From positions 934,001-998,000 of the forward strand of contig NZ_JAUCFJ010000002.1 in NCBI RefSeq assembly GCF_030348505.1: 64,000 bases of DNA. Reading direction: 5' to 3'. The position numbers and the translations under genes were made by a program. The notes under the pieces are model-generated. The model was not told the DNA's origin, ran no database searches, and saw only the letters and a list, made by a program, of their open reading frames with translations. Below, in pieces: positions 17,019 through 26,150 of this stretch; the first letter of the stretch is position 1; the number at the start of each line of letters is the position of its first letter. The stretch comes from Lysinibacillus sp. G4S2 (GTDB lineage: Bacteria > Bacillota > Bacilli > Bacillales_A > Planococcaceae).

Positions 17019-18729
17019 TTCTGTAAGAGGAATTTGGCAGCTTGTTAATAGTAATCGATTGTCGAAGCAACTCACGATAGGCACTCTTTTATTAAGTATC
17101 GTTGAAACACTTATTGGGTTGGCGGTTCCCTTAGTTACGATGAGAATGATTAATGATTTTTCAACCATTGGCTTTTCATTGCAGGCGATTTTATTAGTAG
17201 GTGCATTTCTAATTTCCCAAGCTGTACTGAGTGGAGTAACTTTTTATATGATGCGTAAGCTTGGGGAAAGAATTGTAGCTAATTTGCGCAATACGGTATG
17301 GGCACATGTTTTACGATTACGTATTCCTTACTTTGATGCACATGAATCTGGTGAAACAATGAGCCGAATTACGCAAGATTCTAATGTTATTAAGGAGCTT
17401 ATTACAGATCATTTGATTAGTTTTATTTCGGGGTTATTTGCTATTGTTGGTGCAGTAATAATATTAATCATCATTGATTGGAAAATGACACTGCTGATGC
17501 TAATCGCAGTTCCAGTAGCAATTTTATTGACACTGCCCCTTGGACAACGTATTCATAAAATCGCGAAAGCAAATCAAGACGAGCTTGCTAGTTTTACGGG
17601 ACAGTTGGGGCGTGTATTAACGAATATTCGACTCGTGAAAACTTCGCAAACAGAAAATTTTGAGCAGCAAAATGGAGAAGAAAAAATTCATCATTTGTAT
17701 CAATTTGGGTTGAAGGAAGCAAAAATTTTAGCAGTTTTATCACCGATTATGACGTTCATTATGATGGTTGTGCTCATTTTATTATTTGGCTATGGTGGCG
17801 CAAAAGTAGCAACAGGTACGATTTCAGCTGGTGAACTTGTAGCGATTATGATTTACCTAGTGCAAATTATTGTGCCATTTACGCAAATGGCAACATTTTT
17901 CACTGCACTTCAAAAAGCGATGGGGGCAACAGAACGATTACAAGAAATTTTGAACGAACCAATTGAAGGGCATGGGATGGATGCTATTTCGTCTCCAAAC
18001 GAGTCGATTGCTTTTGAAAATGTTGCGTTTCAATACAATGATACCCCTATTTTAAAAGGAATCTCCTTTACGATTCCAGCAGGAAAAACAACTGCATTGG
18101 TTAGTGCCAGTGGGGGAGGAAAGACCACAATGTTTTCATTAATAGAACAATTTTATGATGTAACAGATGGTACTATTCGATTTGGAAAACAGCCTATTGA
18201 AAGTATCGATTTAAAACAGTGGCGCAGTTTATTTGGGTATGTATCGCAAGAAGCACCACTCATGAATGGAACAATTCGAGATAATGTAACTTATGGCAAA
18301 AGTGACGTTTTAGAAGCAGATATTATAAGGGCATTAAAAAACGCTTATGCATGGGATTTTGTCCAACAGTTTGAAAAAGGGTTAGATACAGAAGTAGGGG
18401 AGGGAGGAATTAAATTATCAGGTGGGCAAAGGCAGCGGATAGCGATAGCACGTGCTTTATTCCGGGATCCAGCGATATTATTATTAGATGAAGCAACATC
18501 TAACCTTGATAATGACTCAGAGAGAGAAGTACAAAAAGCATTCGAGCACGTCATGAAAGAACGTACAACGGTCATTATTGCACATCGCTTATCGACAATT
18601 ACACATGCGGATCAAATTCTAGTGTTTGAGGATGGTCTGATTACTGGTTCTGGAAAACATGAGGAGCTTCAAGAAAACCATACTTACTATAAACAGCTAA
18701 TTAAATTAATGGCGACAGAAACTGAATAA
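17008..18729 (+). CDS. ABC multidrug exporter half-transporter, BmrA-like
   Basis: A 573-residue fused exporter: six membrane helices (about 20-310) followed by a nucleotide-binding domain. The Q-loop, signature LSGGQRQRIAIARAL, Walker B ILLLDEATSNLD and H-loop IIAHRLST are normal. Walker A reads SASGGGKTT where relatives have GPSGGGKTT, so its first Gly is Ser. The start at 17008 is chosen for its ggagg ribosome site; the first in-frame ATG at 16978 lies deep in merR. It probably works as a homodimer exporting lipophilic drugs. Confidence 0.92.
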   Translation: MLNNSVRGIWQLVNSNRLSKQLTIGTLLLSIVETLIGLAVPLVTMRMINDFSTIGFSLQAILLVGAFLISQAVLSGVTFYMMRKLGERIVANLRNTVWAHVLRLRIPYFDAHESGETMSRITQDSNVIKELITDHLISFISGLFAIVGAVIILIIIDWKMTLLMLIAVPVAILLTLPLGQRIHKIAKANQDELASFTGQLGRVLTNIRLVKTSQTENFEQQNGEEKIHHLYQFGLKEAKILAVLSPIMTFIMMVVLILLFGYGGAKVATGTISAGELVAIMIYLVQIIVPFTQMATFFTALQKAMGATERLQEILNEPIEGHGMDAISSPNESIAFENVAFQYNDTPILKGISFTIPAGKTTALVSASGGGKTTMFSLIEQFYDVTDGTIRFGKQPIESIDLKQWRSLFGYVSQEAPLMNGTIRDNVTYGKSDVLEADIIRALKNAYAWDFVQQFEKGLDTEVGEGGIKLSGGQRQRIAIARALFRDPAILLLDEATSNLDNDSEREVQKAFEHVMKERTTVIIAHRLSTITHADQILVFEDGLITGSGKHEELQENHTYYKQLIKLMATETE

Positions 18730-18763
18730 TGAATGATTATCGAGTTTGAATGTTGATGAGCGT

Positions 18764-18830
18764 GCATCTGTATACCTCGCTATGTTGTTTGGTGGAACTC
18801 TAAATTTTAGCGGATACAGGTGCTTTTTTG
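18764..18830 (+). terminator. Terminator of the merR-exporter operon
   Basis: Gcatctgtat pairs with gatacaggtgc (with one G-T) across a 37-nt loop and is followed by TTTTTTG. Confidence 0.7.
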
Positions 18831-18896
18831 TATTCATTTTCAATCAAGAATTTTTGGCGAATTGTAAAATCAGATTAGACACTGTGTAAAAAAATA

Positions 18897-18970
18897 CATC
18901 AAATCGGAAAAATCGTGTATTATTGGAGTTCCTACACAACAATATACAAAGGAGATTTTTCGATTTGATG
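18897..18970. repeat. Near-perfect 17/18-bp inverted repeat
   Basis: Catcaaatcggaaaaatc (18897-18914) is mirrored by gatttttcgatttgatg (18954-18970), with one base missing on the right. The 39-nt loop contains a ggag ribosome-like site. It directly precedes the IS30-like remnant and may be an old IS end or a leader hairpin. Confidence 0.65.
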
Positions 18971-19167
18971 CAAAAAAGCTTAACATAAAAGGAACTCAAA
19001 AGAAACCCATACTTACTGAAATTCAACGTGGAAAGTTAGAAGCTTACCTTGATGAAGGGAATTTATCAAAAGCTGAGATTGCCCGTAGATTGGGCGTTTG
19101 TCGTGCTACTATATATAACGAAATCAAGCGTAAATTATTGAAGGTTACATTCGTAGCGACGAAGTAG
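18955..19167 (+). pseudogene. IS30-like transposase, N-terminal fragment
   Basis: The encoded segment ILTEIQRGKLEAYLDEG, then LSKAEIARRLGVCRATIYNEI, is the helix-turn-helix end of an IS30-family transposase. It stops at TAG (19165) after about 65 codons. There is no ATG in frame, and the DDE catalytic domain is absent. It is a dead relic. Confidence 0.75.
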
Positions 19168-19268
19168 AGGAATCGTTTATTATCCTCAATTTATCAACTA
19201 AAGAAACCAATCCATTTTATCAACCCGTTGCCAAACTTTAATCAGCAATACTGTTTTAAGCGACGATA

Positions 19269-19313
19269 AAAAGAGCCAAATTTGACCAATCAAAAGTCAA
19301 AGTCGGCTCTTTT
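19269..19313. terminator. Bidirectional terminator
   Basis: Aaaagagcc pairs with ggctctttt, with an inner ttgac/gtcaa pairing. It separates the IS relic from the minus-strand permease gene and carries A/T runs on both sides. Confidence 0.8.
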
Positions 19314-19330
19314 TATTTATGTGCCCGTAT

Positions 19331-20077
19331 TTAAATAATATCTTGTATCGTAAATCTTCGAACTCCAATAAAAGTAAAGAGAATAACAAATAAGAAACTT
19401 AACATATAAAAGCCACTAAACTGAAGGAAAGTTTGCAAGCCTTCTAGATGAATTGGATCCATTGCAAATCCTGGTTGCGCGAATGGCCATACATACGGAA
19501 TATTTAAGTAATGAAATAGCATTCCAATACACGTAAAACCAAAACTCATTCCAACTGGAACAGCAAAACTTTTTATTGAAGATGAGAGAGATAATTGGAG
19601 AGCAGCAATTGAAAATGTACCAACCCATCCATTAAATGACCAATTTAATAATGAAAACCAAGGGATAGGACTTGTAATACCTAGTAGCTTACCAATTACG
19701 ATATAAGCAATTAAAAAAAATATTTGAGTCAAGAATGTTAACCAAAAGATGACTAATAACTTTGCAAGATAGACGTTTTGAAAGGGAACAGGTAAAGAGA
19801 TAATTTTTTTTCAATTGCCTTCACTATGTTCAAAGCGGCATACAAATGCGCAATAAATGCTTACTATGACAGGAAATAAAAATAATCCATAGATTAAACC
19901 AACTTGTGTCCAAGCTTGCTCCCATTCATTTGTTGAGCTTTCCATTAAGACATCATGGTTTACTCGGAAGTTTATGAGTCCAAGCGTAATACAAAAAAGC
20001 GGAAGGAGTGTCATAACAATCCATACTTTTGAACGTTTTAATTTTAATAGTTCACATCGAAATGAGCTTAATAACAT
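19331..20077 (-). pseudogene. LanG-like ABC permease interrupted by an in-frame TGA
   Basis: An ABC-2 type permease of about 248 residues that would have six membrane helices, third component of a LanFEG-type lantibiotic-resistance transporter. Codon 89 (19811-19813) is TGA. The frame is otherwise continuous, because the downstream ORF from 19732 is in the same frame. The related permease at 30334 has Trp at this point (RNWNMILTAP), so TGG to TGA is the simplest cause. The product is either truncated at 88 residues or made by readthrough or restart. It follows the LanE-like gene by 12 bp. Confidence 0.85.
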
Positions 20078-20089
20078 ATTTGCATCCTC

Positions 20090-20830
20090 CTAATGAATAT
20101 CTTTGTGTGAAAAATGAATAGTGCTAAGAACGATAAATAATAAACTAACTCCTAAACTTAACAAAAGGTATGTCAGGACTTCTTCGTTTGGGAAATGTAC
20201 TATTTTTCCATTGGAAAACGCCGAAGAAATAGGGTTTGTCAAAGATGGATAAGTATGAATTATCCAGTCTCTCCAAGGGAACATCTGCCCGAAATACCCA
20301 AGAAATGAGCCTATTACGCCTGCTGTTAAAGCAAATACTTGATTTTTCACAATCAAAGATATCCAGAGTTGCAAAATGACCATAGGAATACAACCTATAA
20401 TGGTAAAAAGACCGTATTTCAGTAATAAAATCACTGGGACTCCACTTTCAAAATTAAAGATTTTTCCTATTACTATAATTGCGGAAATAGAAATTACCCC
20501 TGCATAGATAAGAAAAACGATACTATAAATAATTTTAGACATATATACTAGCTGTCTAGATGTGGGAATTGCACACAATAGCTTCCACGTATTACCTTTA
20601 TTTTCAAAATCAATTATTCGAGAAGTAATGATCGCAATCATTATAGGTAAAAATAAAGCATTTATCATACTTACTCTTGAGAGAAGCGACTCCCAATTTA
20701 GAAATTCCTTTTTGTCTTGTGAAACAATTGCAAATAACCAAAGTAAAGCCAAAGATTGTATTAAAAATACTACTAAAAATAATTTCTTCCTTTTATATTT
20801 CAATAATTCACTTCTTAAGGCAGCGATCAT
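20090..20830 (-). CDS. LanE-like ABC-2 permease
   Basis: A 246-residue integral membrane permease with about six helices, one subunit of a LanFEG / CprABC-like transporter that removes lantibiotics or similar peptides from the membrane. The MIAALRSELLKYKRKK start is typical of this family. Its ATG overlaps the ATPase stop by one base (TAATG). The partner permease downstream is broken by a stop codon, so whether the complex functions is open. Confidence 0.85.
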   Translation of the reverse strand: MIAALRSELLKYKRKKLFLVVFLIQSLALLWLFAIVSQDKKEFLNWESLLSRVSMINALFLPIMIAIITSRIIDFENKGNTWKLLCAIPTSRQLVYMSKIIYSIVFLIYAGVISISAIIVIGKIFNFESGVPVILLLKYGLFTIIGCIPMVILQLWISLIVKNQVFALTAGVIGSFLGYFGQMFPWRDWIIHTYPSLTNPISSAFSNGKIVHFPNEEVLTYLLLSLGVSLLFIVLSTIHFSHKDIH

Positions 20831-21744
20831 TATAGAACACCACCTTTTTCCGTTAAACTTAGAAATATTTCTTCCAGCGTATGCTTTTCTTCTTCAATTC
20901 GAAACACTGATAAATTCTGCTGTACTAATAAATGATTTATGTGAGAAATAAGGTGGTCTTCTTGTTGATGCGTAACAAGATAATCACCGTCTATTGTAAG
21001 ATGAATTTGATGTTGTTCTAAAATTTGATGTGCCCTTACTACATCATTTACACGCATTTTTATGGATGCTTGACTTTTTTTGCGTAACACTTCAATTTCA
21101 TCTTGAAAAATAAGCTGTCCGCTGTTAATAATGCCCACTTGTGTTGCAATTTGATCCATCTCATTTAACAAATGACTAGAAATAATCACGCTCATACCAT
21201 ATTGCTTTGGCAGTTGTTTGATGAGTTCACGGATTTCTTGAATTCCGGCAGGATCTAACCCGTTTGTAGGTTCATCTAAAATTAATAATTTGGGATTTCC
21301 AAGTAGCGCCATTGCTATGCCAAGGCGTTGCTTCATGCCAAGTGAGTACTGTTTAACTAGTTTATCTTTTTGTTTCTCTAATCGGACGATACGCAAAACC
21401 TGGTCAATATTCTTTTTCGGTACTTGTAACATTTGTCGAATTACTTCTAGGTTTTCATAACCCGTTAAATGCCCATAATAAGATGGTGATTCAACAAGAG
21501 AACCAACTTCTCGCAATATATCTAATCGATTTGTTTTCAGATCTTTATTGAATATTTTAATATTACCGGTAGTCGGCTTTACTAATCCTAGTAACATTCT
21601 AATTGTCGTCGTTTTTCCAGCCCCATTTGGTCCTAGAAATCCATAAATTTCACCTTCACCGACTCTCATTTGTAGCTGACTCACACTATTTACAGCTCCA
21701 TATGACTTTGTCAGATTTTCTGTTTCTATGATATAAGTTCCCAT
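20830..21744 (-). CDS. LanF-like ABC transporter ATPase
   Basis: A 304-residue ATP-binding subunit. Walker A is GPNGAGKTT, the signature is YSLGMKQRLGIAMALL and Walker B is LLILDEPTNGLDP. A C-terminal extension of about 80 residues is typical of the lantibiotic-immunity group. Start 21744 (MGTYIIETENL) is preferred over the upstream GTG at 21753 because gaggtg lies 6 bp before it, and it matches the start of the paralogue at 28655. It is transcribed after the response regulator and kinase genes on the same strand. Confidence 0.9.
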   Translation of the reverse strand: MGTYIIETENLTKSYGAVNSVSQLQMRVGEGEIYGFLGPNGAGKTTTIRMLLGLVKPTTGNIKIFNKDLKTNRLDILREVGSLVESPSYYGHLTGYENLEVIRQMLQVPKKNIDQVLRIVRLEKQKDKLVKQYSLGMKQRLGIAMALLGNPKLLILDEPTNGLDPAGIQEIRELIKQLPKQYGMSVIISSHLLNEMDQIATQVGIINSGQLIFQDEIEVLRKKSQASIKMRVNDVVRAHQILEQHQIHLTIDGDYLVTHQQEDHLISHINHLLVQQNLSVFRIEEEKHTLEEIFLSLTEKGGVL

Positions 21745-21828
21745 TATTGGCACCTCTTTTTTGATTAAGCTAACAATTATTATGAAAGCTCTTGCTTAAT
21801 CTTCAATTGAGATGACCTTAAGTTTCGC

Positions 21829-23223
21829 TTAATTTTCTAATGGAAGCTTAAATGTAATGTTAGTACCGTTTCCTTTGCTGCTTTCAACTACAATTTCTCC
21901 ACTGTGAGCTACAATGATTTCCTTTACAATCGCCATTCCTAAACCTGAACTATTTTCTGGGTCAGTATTTGTACCACGGTAATATCGATCGAAAATATGT
22001 GGTAAATCATTTGTATTTATTCCGTCACCATTGTCCTCAATTGTAACTACGGCGTGTGTGGATGTTTGTTTTATATGAACTTGTATGAATGTATCATGAT
22101 CAGTGTGAATGAGTGCATTATTCAATAAGTTTACTAGTACACGATGAATTAACCCTTGATCTGCTTTTATAAGTAGTTGTTCCAGAGAGCATTCAAACTC
22201 AATAAGCTGATTTTTATAATACGGCATATTCATAAATTCAATAATCGTTTCTCGAGTAAGATCTACAATATCTACTGCCGTTTTTTCGATAGGCAACAAC
22301 GCATTCTTCAATTGATATGTTAGTTTTAGATCATTAACTAGTTTTTCAATATAAATGGCTTTATTTTGAATTACATCTGCATATTTATACATTTCTTGTG
22401 CCGTTATTTTATAGTCTTGATTCGCAATAACTTCACTATAACCTTTAATAGAAGAAAGTGGCGTCTTTAAATCATGAGAGATGTTGACAATCCATTCTTC
22501 TCGCATCGCATCTAGCTCTTTTCTTTGAACATTAATATCCTCTAATTGATGTGATAACTGATTCAAATTTGCATATACCTCTGCATATATTCCTTTTTTT
22601 GCGGATACTTGTTGATAGTGACCTTGTTTTAGTTTGTTAATATGGTCAATTATCGTAACAACAGGGTTTGACATATACCTCGCCACAATATAAGCAAATA
22701 ATAAAATACAAAGAACTGATACCCCAATTAACATTAAAATCCCAAATGGATAGAGGCTAGATAAATTACTGAAGTTCAAATAGACAGATTTTCGCAATGC
22801 TTGTTTTGACGGAAAAGCGACAATATAACTTTCAGCGTGTGTACTGTGATCTAACTTAGCCACAAACGTTGTATAATCTCCAACAGCGTATTTATAGCGG
22901 AAAATCAGCTCACTAGGGGAATAGTGGGTAGGCGTATTTTCTGGTTTATACATTTGAAATACTTCATCGCTATTATGATTTAATACTTGTAACCATGCGC
23001 CATGCTCTTGTAAAAATTCTTTACCTTTATTCGTGATAGAAATATTTTCATCTTCTACAATAATTTCTTTTTGAAAATCTACTACTAAGCCTTCTGGATC
23101 GTCCATTCCTTCAGAGTCATAAGAAAATACTAAATAACTAAAAGCAAAAAATAGAGCGATTAGGATAAACATAGTTAAGCCAATTAATGATGCGATATAG
23201 AGCCCTGTGACCTTCCACTTCAT
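21829..23223 (-). CDS. Sensor histidine kinase, CprK-like
   Basis: A 464-residue membrane kinase. Two helices (about 8-31 and 160-182) bracket an extracytoplasmic domain of about 125 residues, then HAMP-like linker, H-box NISHDLKTPLSSIKGYSE, N-box NLLNNALIHTDHD and G-box DNGDGIN. A large outside domain fits peptide-sensing kinases of Cpr type rather than the short BceS type. It overlaps the response regulator by 4 bp and lies 84 bp before the ABC genes it presumably controls. Confidence 0.9.
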   Translation of the reverse strand: MKWKVTGLYIASLIGLTMFILIALFFAFSYLVFSYDSEGMDDPEGLVVDFQKEIIVEDENISITNKGKEFLQEHGAWLQVLNHNSDEVFQMYKPENTPTHYSPSELIFRYKYAVGDYTTFVAKLDHSTHAESYIVAFPSKQALRKSVYLNFSNLSSLYPFGILMLIGVSVLCILLFAYIVARYMSNPVVTIIDHINKLKQGHYQQVSAKKGIYAEVYANLNQLSHQLEDINVQRKELDAMREEWIVNISHDLKTPLSSIKGYSEVIANQDYKITAQEMYKYADVIQNKAIYIEKLVNDLKLTYQLKNALLPIEKTAVDIVDLTRETIIEFMNMPYYKNQLIEFECSLEQLLIKADQGLIHRVLVNLLNNALIHTDHDTFIQVHIKQTSTHAVVTIEDNGDGINTNDLPHIFDRYYRGTNTDPENSSGLGMAIVKEIIVAHSGEIVVESSKGNGTNITFKLPLEN

Positions 23224-23942
23224 CTAAGTTCACCTTTTGTCAGAAGTTTATATCCTAGTCCTCTTACGGTTGCAAGATACTGTGGTTTGGAAGGATTATC
23301 TTCAATTTTTTCTCTTAAATGCCTCATATGCACCATCAGAATATTATCATTGCCTAAGTATGATTCTCCCCAGATAGCTTCGTATAATCGAGCTTTACTG
23401 AAAATTTGATTTGGATTCTTTACTAAAAATAGTAAGATGTTAAATTCTTTTGCTGTTAAAGTTAATAATGTATTCCCCTTCAACACTGTCCCTTGTGTTT
23501 CATCAATCGTAACGTCTCCAAACTGATATATAGACTGAACCTTTTCTTGATATTGATTACGTCTAAAAAACGCTTTCATCTTATATGCTACTTCTTTTGG
23601 ACTAAAAGGTTTTGTAATATAATCATCGCCACCTATACTTAATCCAAGTATTTTATCTAAGTCTTCGTTTTTCGCCGATAAGAAAAATATAGGAATGAAT
23701 GTAAACTGTCGAATTTGCTGACAAACAGTATATCCATCTATATCTGGAAGCATAATATCTAATAGAATAAGATCTGGCTGTATTTGCCTACACATGCGTA
23801 CGCCATCTTCTCCTGTTGTATACGTATAAATATGTTGAAATCCCTCTTTCTTTAAAACATCCTCTAGCAAATTCAAAATTTCTTCTTCATCATCCACTAT
23901 AAGAATTTTCTTCGTATGAAGATCCGGTATATTATGTATCAT
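23220..23942 (-). CDS. OmpR-family response regulator
   Basis: A 240-residue response regulator. The receiver domain (about 10-125) has the phospho-acceptor Asp in LILLDIMLPDIDGY, and the C-terminal winged helix (about 140-236) has the usual DNA-binding MVHMRHLREKIEDNP. It is first in a minus-strand series RR, HK, ABC (F, E, G). Confidence 0.93.
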   Translation of the reverse strand: MIHNIPDLHTKKILIVDDEEEILNLLEDVLKKEGFQHIYTYTTGEDGVRMCRQIQPDLILLDIMLPDIDGYTVCQQIRQFTFIPIFFLSAKNEDLDKILGLSIGGDDYITKPFSPKEVAYKMKAFFRRNQYQEKVQSIYQFGDVTIDETQGTVLKGNTLLTLTAKEFNILLFLVKNPNQIFSKARLYEAIWGESYLGNDNILMVHMRHLREKIEDNPSKPQYLATVRGLGYKLLTKGELR

Positions 23943-24227
23943 TTATTGCACCTCAATATCATTCTAGTATTACTTTTAATAATTAATGTACCATTTTCAA
24001 TCCATAGTAGAATAGTAATTTGAGGTTTTTCTTACCAATCGTGGGGAATTATTATTTTTTCGATATACTTAAACGATCTAATATCTTTACAAAGGGAAGT
24101 GTCCTGCTATTAATATTGGGGGTTTAAAAATACACAAAGATGAAAGGTTGGATTCAAATGGTTTTTGCAGACATTTACTCTGTGTGTTTAAAAGGTATTT
24201 ACTTCCAAGACCCATTCATTTAAAATA

Positions 24228-24251
24228 AAATAAATAAACGTTTATTTATTT
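24228..24251. promoter_or_regulatory. 24-bp perfect palindrome, probable TetR operator
   Basis: A perfect palindrome centred on CG (aaataaataaacg mirrored). It lies about 190 bp upstream of the TetR-family start. A repeat module (24343-24425) lies between the two. Autoregulation is inferred from position only. Confidence 0.5.
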
Positions 24252-24342
24252 AATCTTCATTCAGCAAAAGATTCCTATCTATGCGGATGTGATCTCTTTT
24301 CAGAGGGTGTTCAAACGCCTACTGAATGAAGATAAAGCCCCA

Positions 24343-24425
24343 GCGGATGTCACGGATTTTAAAAGGAATGAATTGTACGGGCACAATTCAAAATCCGGAC
24401 GCAATTACGCCAAGGCGAAATTGAT
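24343..24425. repeat. Structured hairpin repeat module S, copy 1
   Basis: Three nested or adjacent stems: outer ggattt (24354-24359)/aaatcc (24391-24396), inner tgaattgt/acaattca (24369-24390), and a tail caattacgcc/ggcgaaattg (24402-24423). The same layout with different stem sequences recurs at 48695, and the inner part at 36796. The module ends 14 bp before the TetR ATG, inside its likely leader. Confidence 0.8.
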
Positions 24426-24439
24426 TGGGAGGGATAATG

Positions 24440-25024
24440 ATGGCGAGAACAGTCAACAATCAACAGAGACAAGAGAAACGAAATGCCATATTAAAAGAAG
24501 CAAGAAGGCAATTTCCAAGAGAGGGTTTTTCTAAGACGACTCTATCTAGTATTGGGAAGGCAATCGGTATTAATCCTGCTACGATTTTGCTGTATTTTCC
24601 TAGCAAGGAGGATTTGTTTGAGAATACCGTCAAAGAAGCATTTGAAGTAACTAGAAAAGGGCTTTTTTATTTACCAGGAAGCCTTGAACAGTCAGCACAA
24701 ATAGAACAGATGGTGAGGCATCACGTGAGGCAGTATCGTGAAGACCCAACAAATCTACGAATTTTACAGTACCTTTTTTCTCAATCTGGAAGGTTTCCAG
24801 AACTAGAGCAAGAAGCAATTTCCATCACTTATGAGTTTGTGGAGAGAATGACTGAATTGTTGAAGGAACGCTCTAGTTTACAAGAAACCGAACAGGAGCT
24901 TCGTGATAAAACGTGGGCCTATTTATCTTTCCTAAGTGGATTTACGATGATTATGCTTGAACCTGAAAAATATCCATTATGGGAAGGAATCGTAAAACAA
25001 GGCGTTAAGCTAATTGGAACATAA
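24440..25024 (+). CDS. TetR-family transcriptional regulator
   Basis: A 194-residue TetR regulator. The helix-turn-helix (TTLSSIGKAIGINPATILLYFPSKEDLF) occupies about residues 28-56; the C-terminal ligand domain is divergent. Start 24440 is chosen because ggagg (24428-24432) is 7 bp away; an ATG three bases earlier is possible. The next gene, an aminoglycoside nucleotidyltransferase, starts 15 bp later, so the two are an operon, perhaps a resistance cassette. Confidence 0.9.
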   Translation: MARTVNNQQRQEKRNAILKEARRQFPREGFSKTTLSSIGKAIGINPATILLYFPSKEDLFENTVKEAFEVTRKGLFYLPGSLEQSAQIEQMVRHHVRQYREDPTNLRILQYLFSQSGRFPELEQEAISITYEFVERMTELLKERSSLQETEQELRDKTWAYLSFLSGFTMIMLEPEKYPLWEGIVKQGVKLIGT

Positions 25025-25039
25025 AGGAGATAAAGAAGC

Positions 25040-25819
25040 ATGATCCATAACGAAGTCAAGAAAGTAATGATGCACTATAGTAGTAGGTTGAATGAAATGT
25101 TTCCAACTGAAGTTCGTGGTGTCTATTTATATGGCTCAACTATTTTAGGGGCCTTTCATCCTGAAAGCAGTGATATTGATTTTGTTACAGTGTTTAGTCG
25201 AGAATTGACGGACGAAGAGTTAAAAAAACTATCGTACCTTCATAAGCAGGTTAGAGCTGAAAATCCATTAGTCAAAAAGTTTGAATGTGAGTACTTATCC
25301 TTGGATGAACAGAATCAATTGCATTTAGATAAATCTTTCCCTTTTTTTGAGGGTACAAAGTGTAAAGGGGAAAGAAGGCTTATGAAAATTGCGGTTTATC
25401 AGCTCATTCATGATTCATATGCTGTATATGGCCCGAACTTTTCTACATACTACTCAAGCATAAATCGGCAGGACATTATGCAGGAGATGGAATACAATCT
25501 TAACCACTATATAGCGAGTAAAGCTTCCAAAAGCTATTTGTTTTTATTCGATTCTTGGATTGAATTCATTGTCTTAACTTTATGTCGAGTGTACTATACA
25601 TTAAAAACAGGAAAGATTACGTCAAAAGAACTGGCCTGTGAAGAAGTAATCAAGGACTTCGATTTAAGTTATTCTGATATTCTTCATGAAGCGCTTAGAA
25701 TTAGAGGGAGAGACCAAGCCAAGTCCAATTATAAAAATCGATGGGAACGAAAGAAAGCAACGATCCAATTTATAAACTCTTTGAGAGAATATTGTAATCA
25801 AACTTTTTTAACTAGATAA
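25040..25819 (+). CDS. Aminoglycoside nucleotidyltransferase-like protein (AadA/ANT(9)-like)
   Basis: A 259-residue nucleotidyltransferase. The Pol-beta-type motif YLYGSTILGAFHPESSDIDF (about 28-47) gives the GS and paired Asp residues that bind MgATP, and a C-terminal helical domain follows as in streptomycin/spectinomycin adenylyltransferases. It is distant from the classical clinical enzymes, so resistance is possible but unproven. It is cotranscribed with the TetR gene and followed by a terminator. Confidence 0.8.
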   Translation: MIHNEVKKVMMHYSSRLNEMFPTEVRGVYLYGSTILGAFHPESSDIDFVTVFSRELTDEELKKLSYLHKQVRAENPLVKKFECEYLSLDEQNQLHLDKSFPFFEGTKCKGERRLMKIAVYQLIHDSYAVYGPNFSTYYSSINRQDIMQEMEYNLNHYIASKASKSYLFLFDSWIEFIVLTLCRVYYTLKTGKITSKELACEEVIKDFDLSYSDILHEALRIRGRDQAKSNYKNRWERKKATIQFINSLREYCNQTFLTR

Positions 25820-25857
25820 GTCTTCAAAAAGTAATATCATGATGAATGTGCTTCATA

Positions 25858-25896
25858 AGAAAAAATCCATTTACGGATCAGTAAATGGATTTTTTC
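25858..25896 (+). terminator. Rho-independent terminator
   Basis: Aaaaatccatttac pairs with gtaaatggattttt, with a T-run in the right arm. The next base starts a group II intron remnant. Confidence 0.9.
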
Positions 25897-26016
25897 GTGC
25901 GCGCATAATGGAAGTAATCAATGGGGGCAAGTCCCGAACCATGAAAACAGCAGTAGTGGCTAACCAAGTGCAAGGGTTTCTGCGGTGAATTGAATCTGAA
26001 GGAAGCTGGTGGCAAA
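25897..26016 (+). mobile_element. Class IIC group II intron remnant (5' domain I)
   Basis: Starts GTGCGCGCA directly after the T-run of a terminator, the standard class IIC target. Within 120 bp it keeps several group II landmarks in order: caagtcccgaac, agcagtagtggctaac, caagggtttc, ctgaaggaagctgg, then ggcaaa. These match, from memory, domain I of the Oceanobacillus iheyensis intron. The remaining domains, the reverse transcriptase gene and the 3' end are absent; sequence turns AT-rich after about 26016. Confidence 0.8.
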
Positions 26017-26150
26017 TTTCAATTTCAATAATAATTGGGCTTGCAAAACATTTACTATTTGTATATATTGCATATAAAGTATATGTACAATATTTATTCT
26101 TAAGTAATTTAAATAACTCAATTAAAATGCACATGGGAGGAAAATGATAT

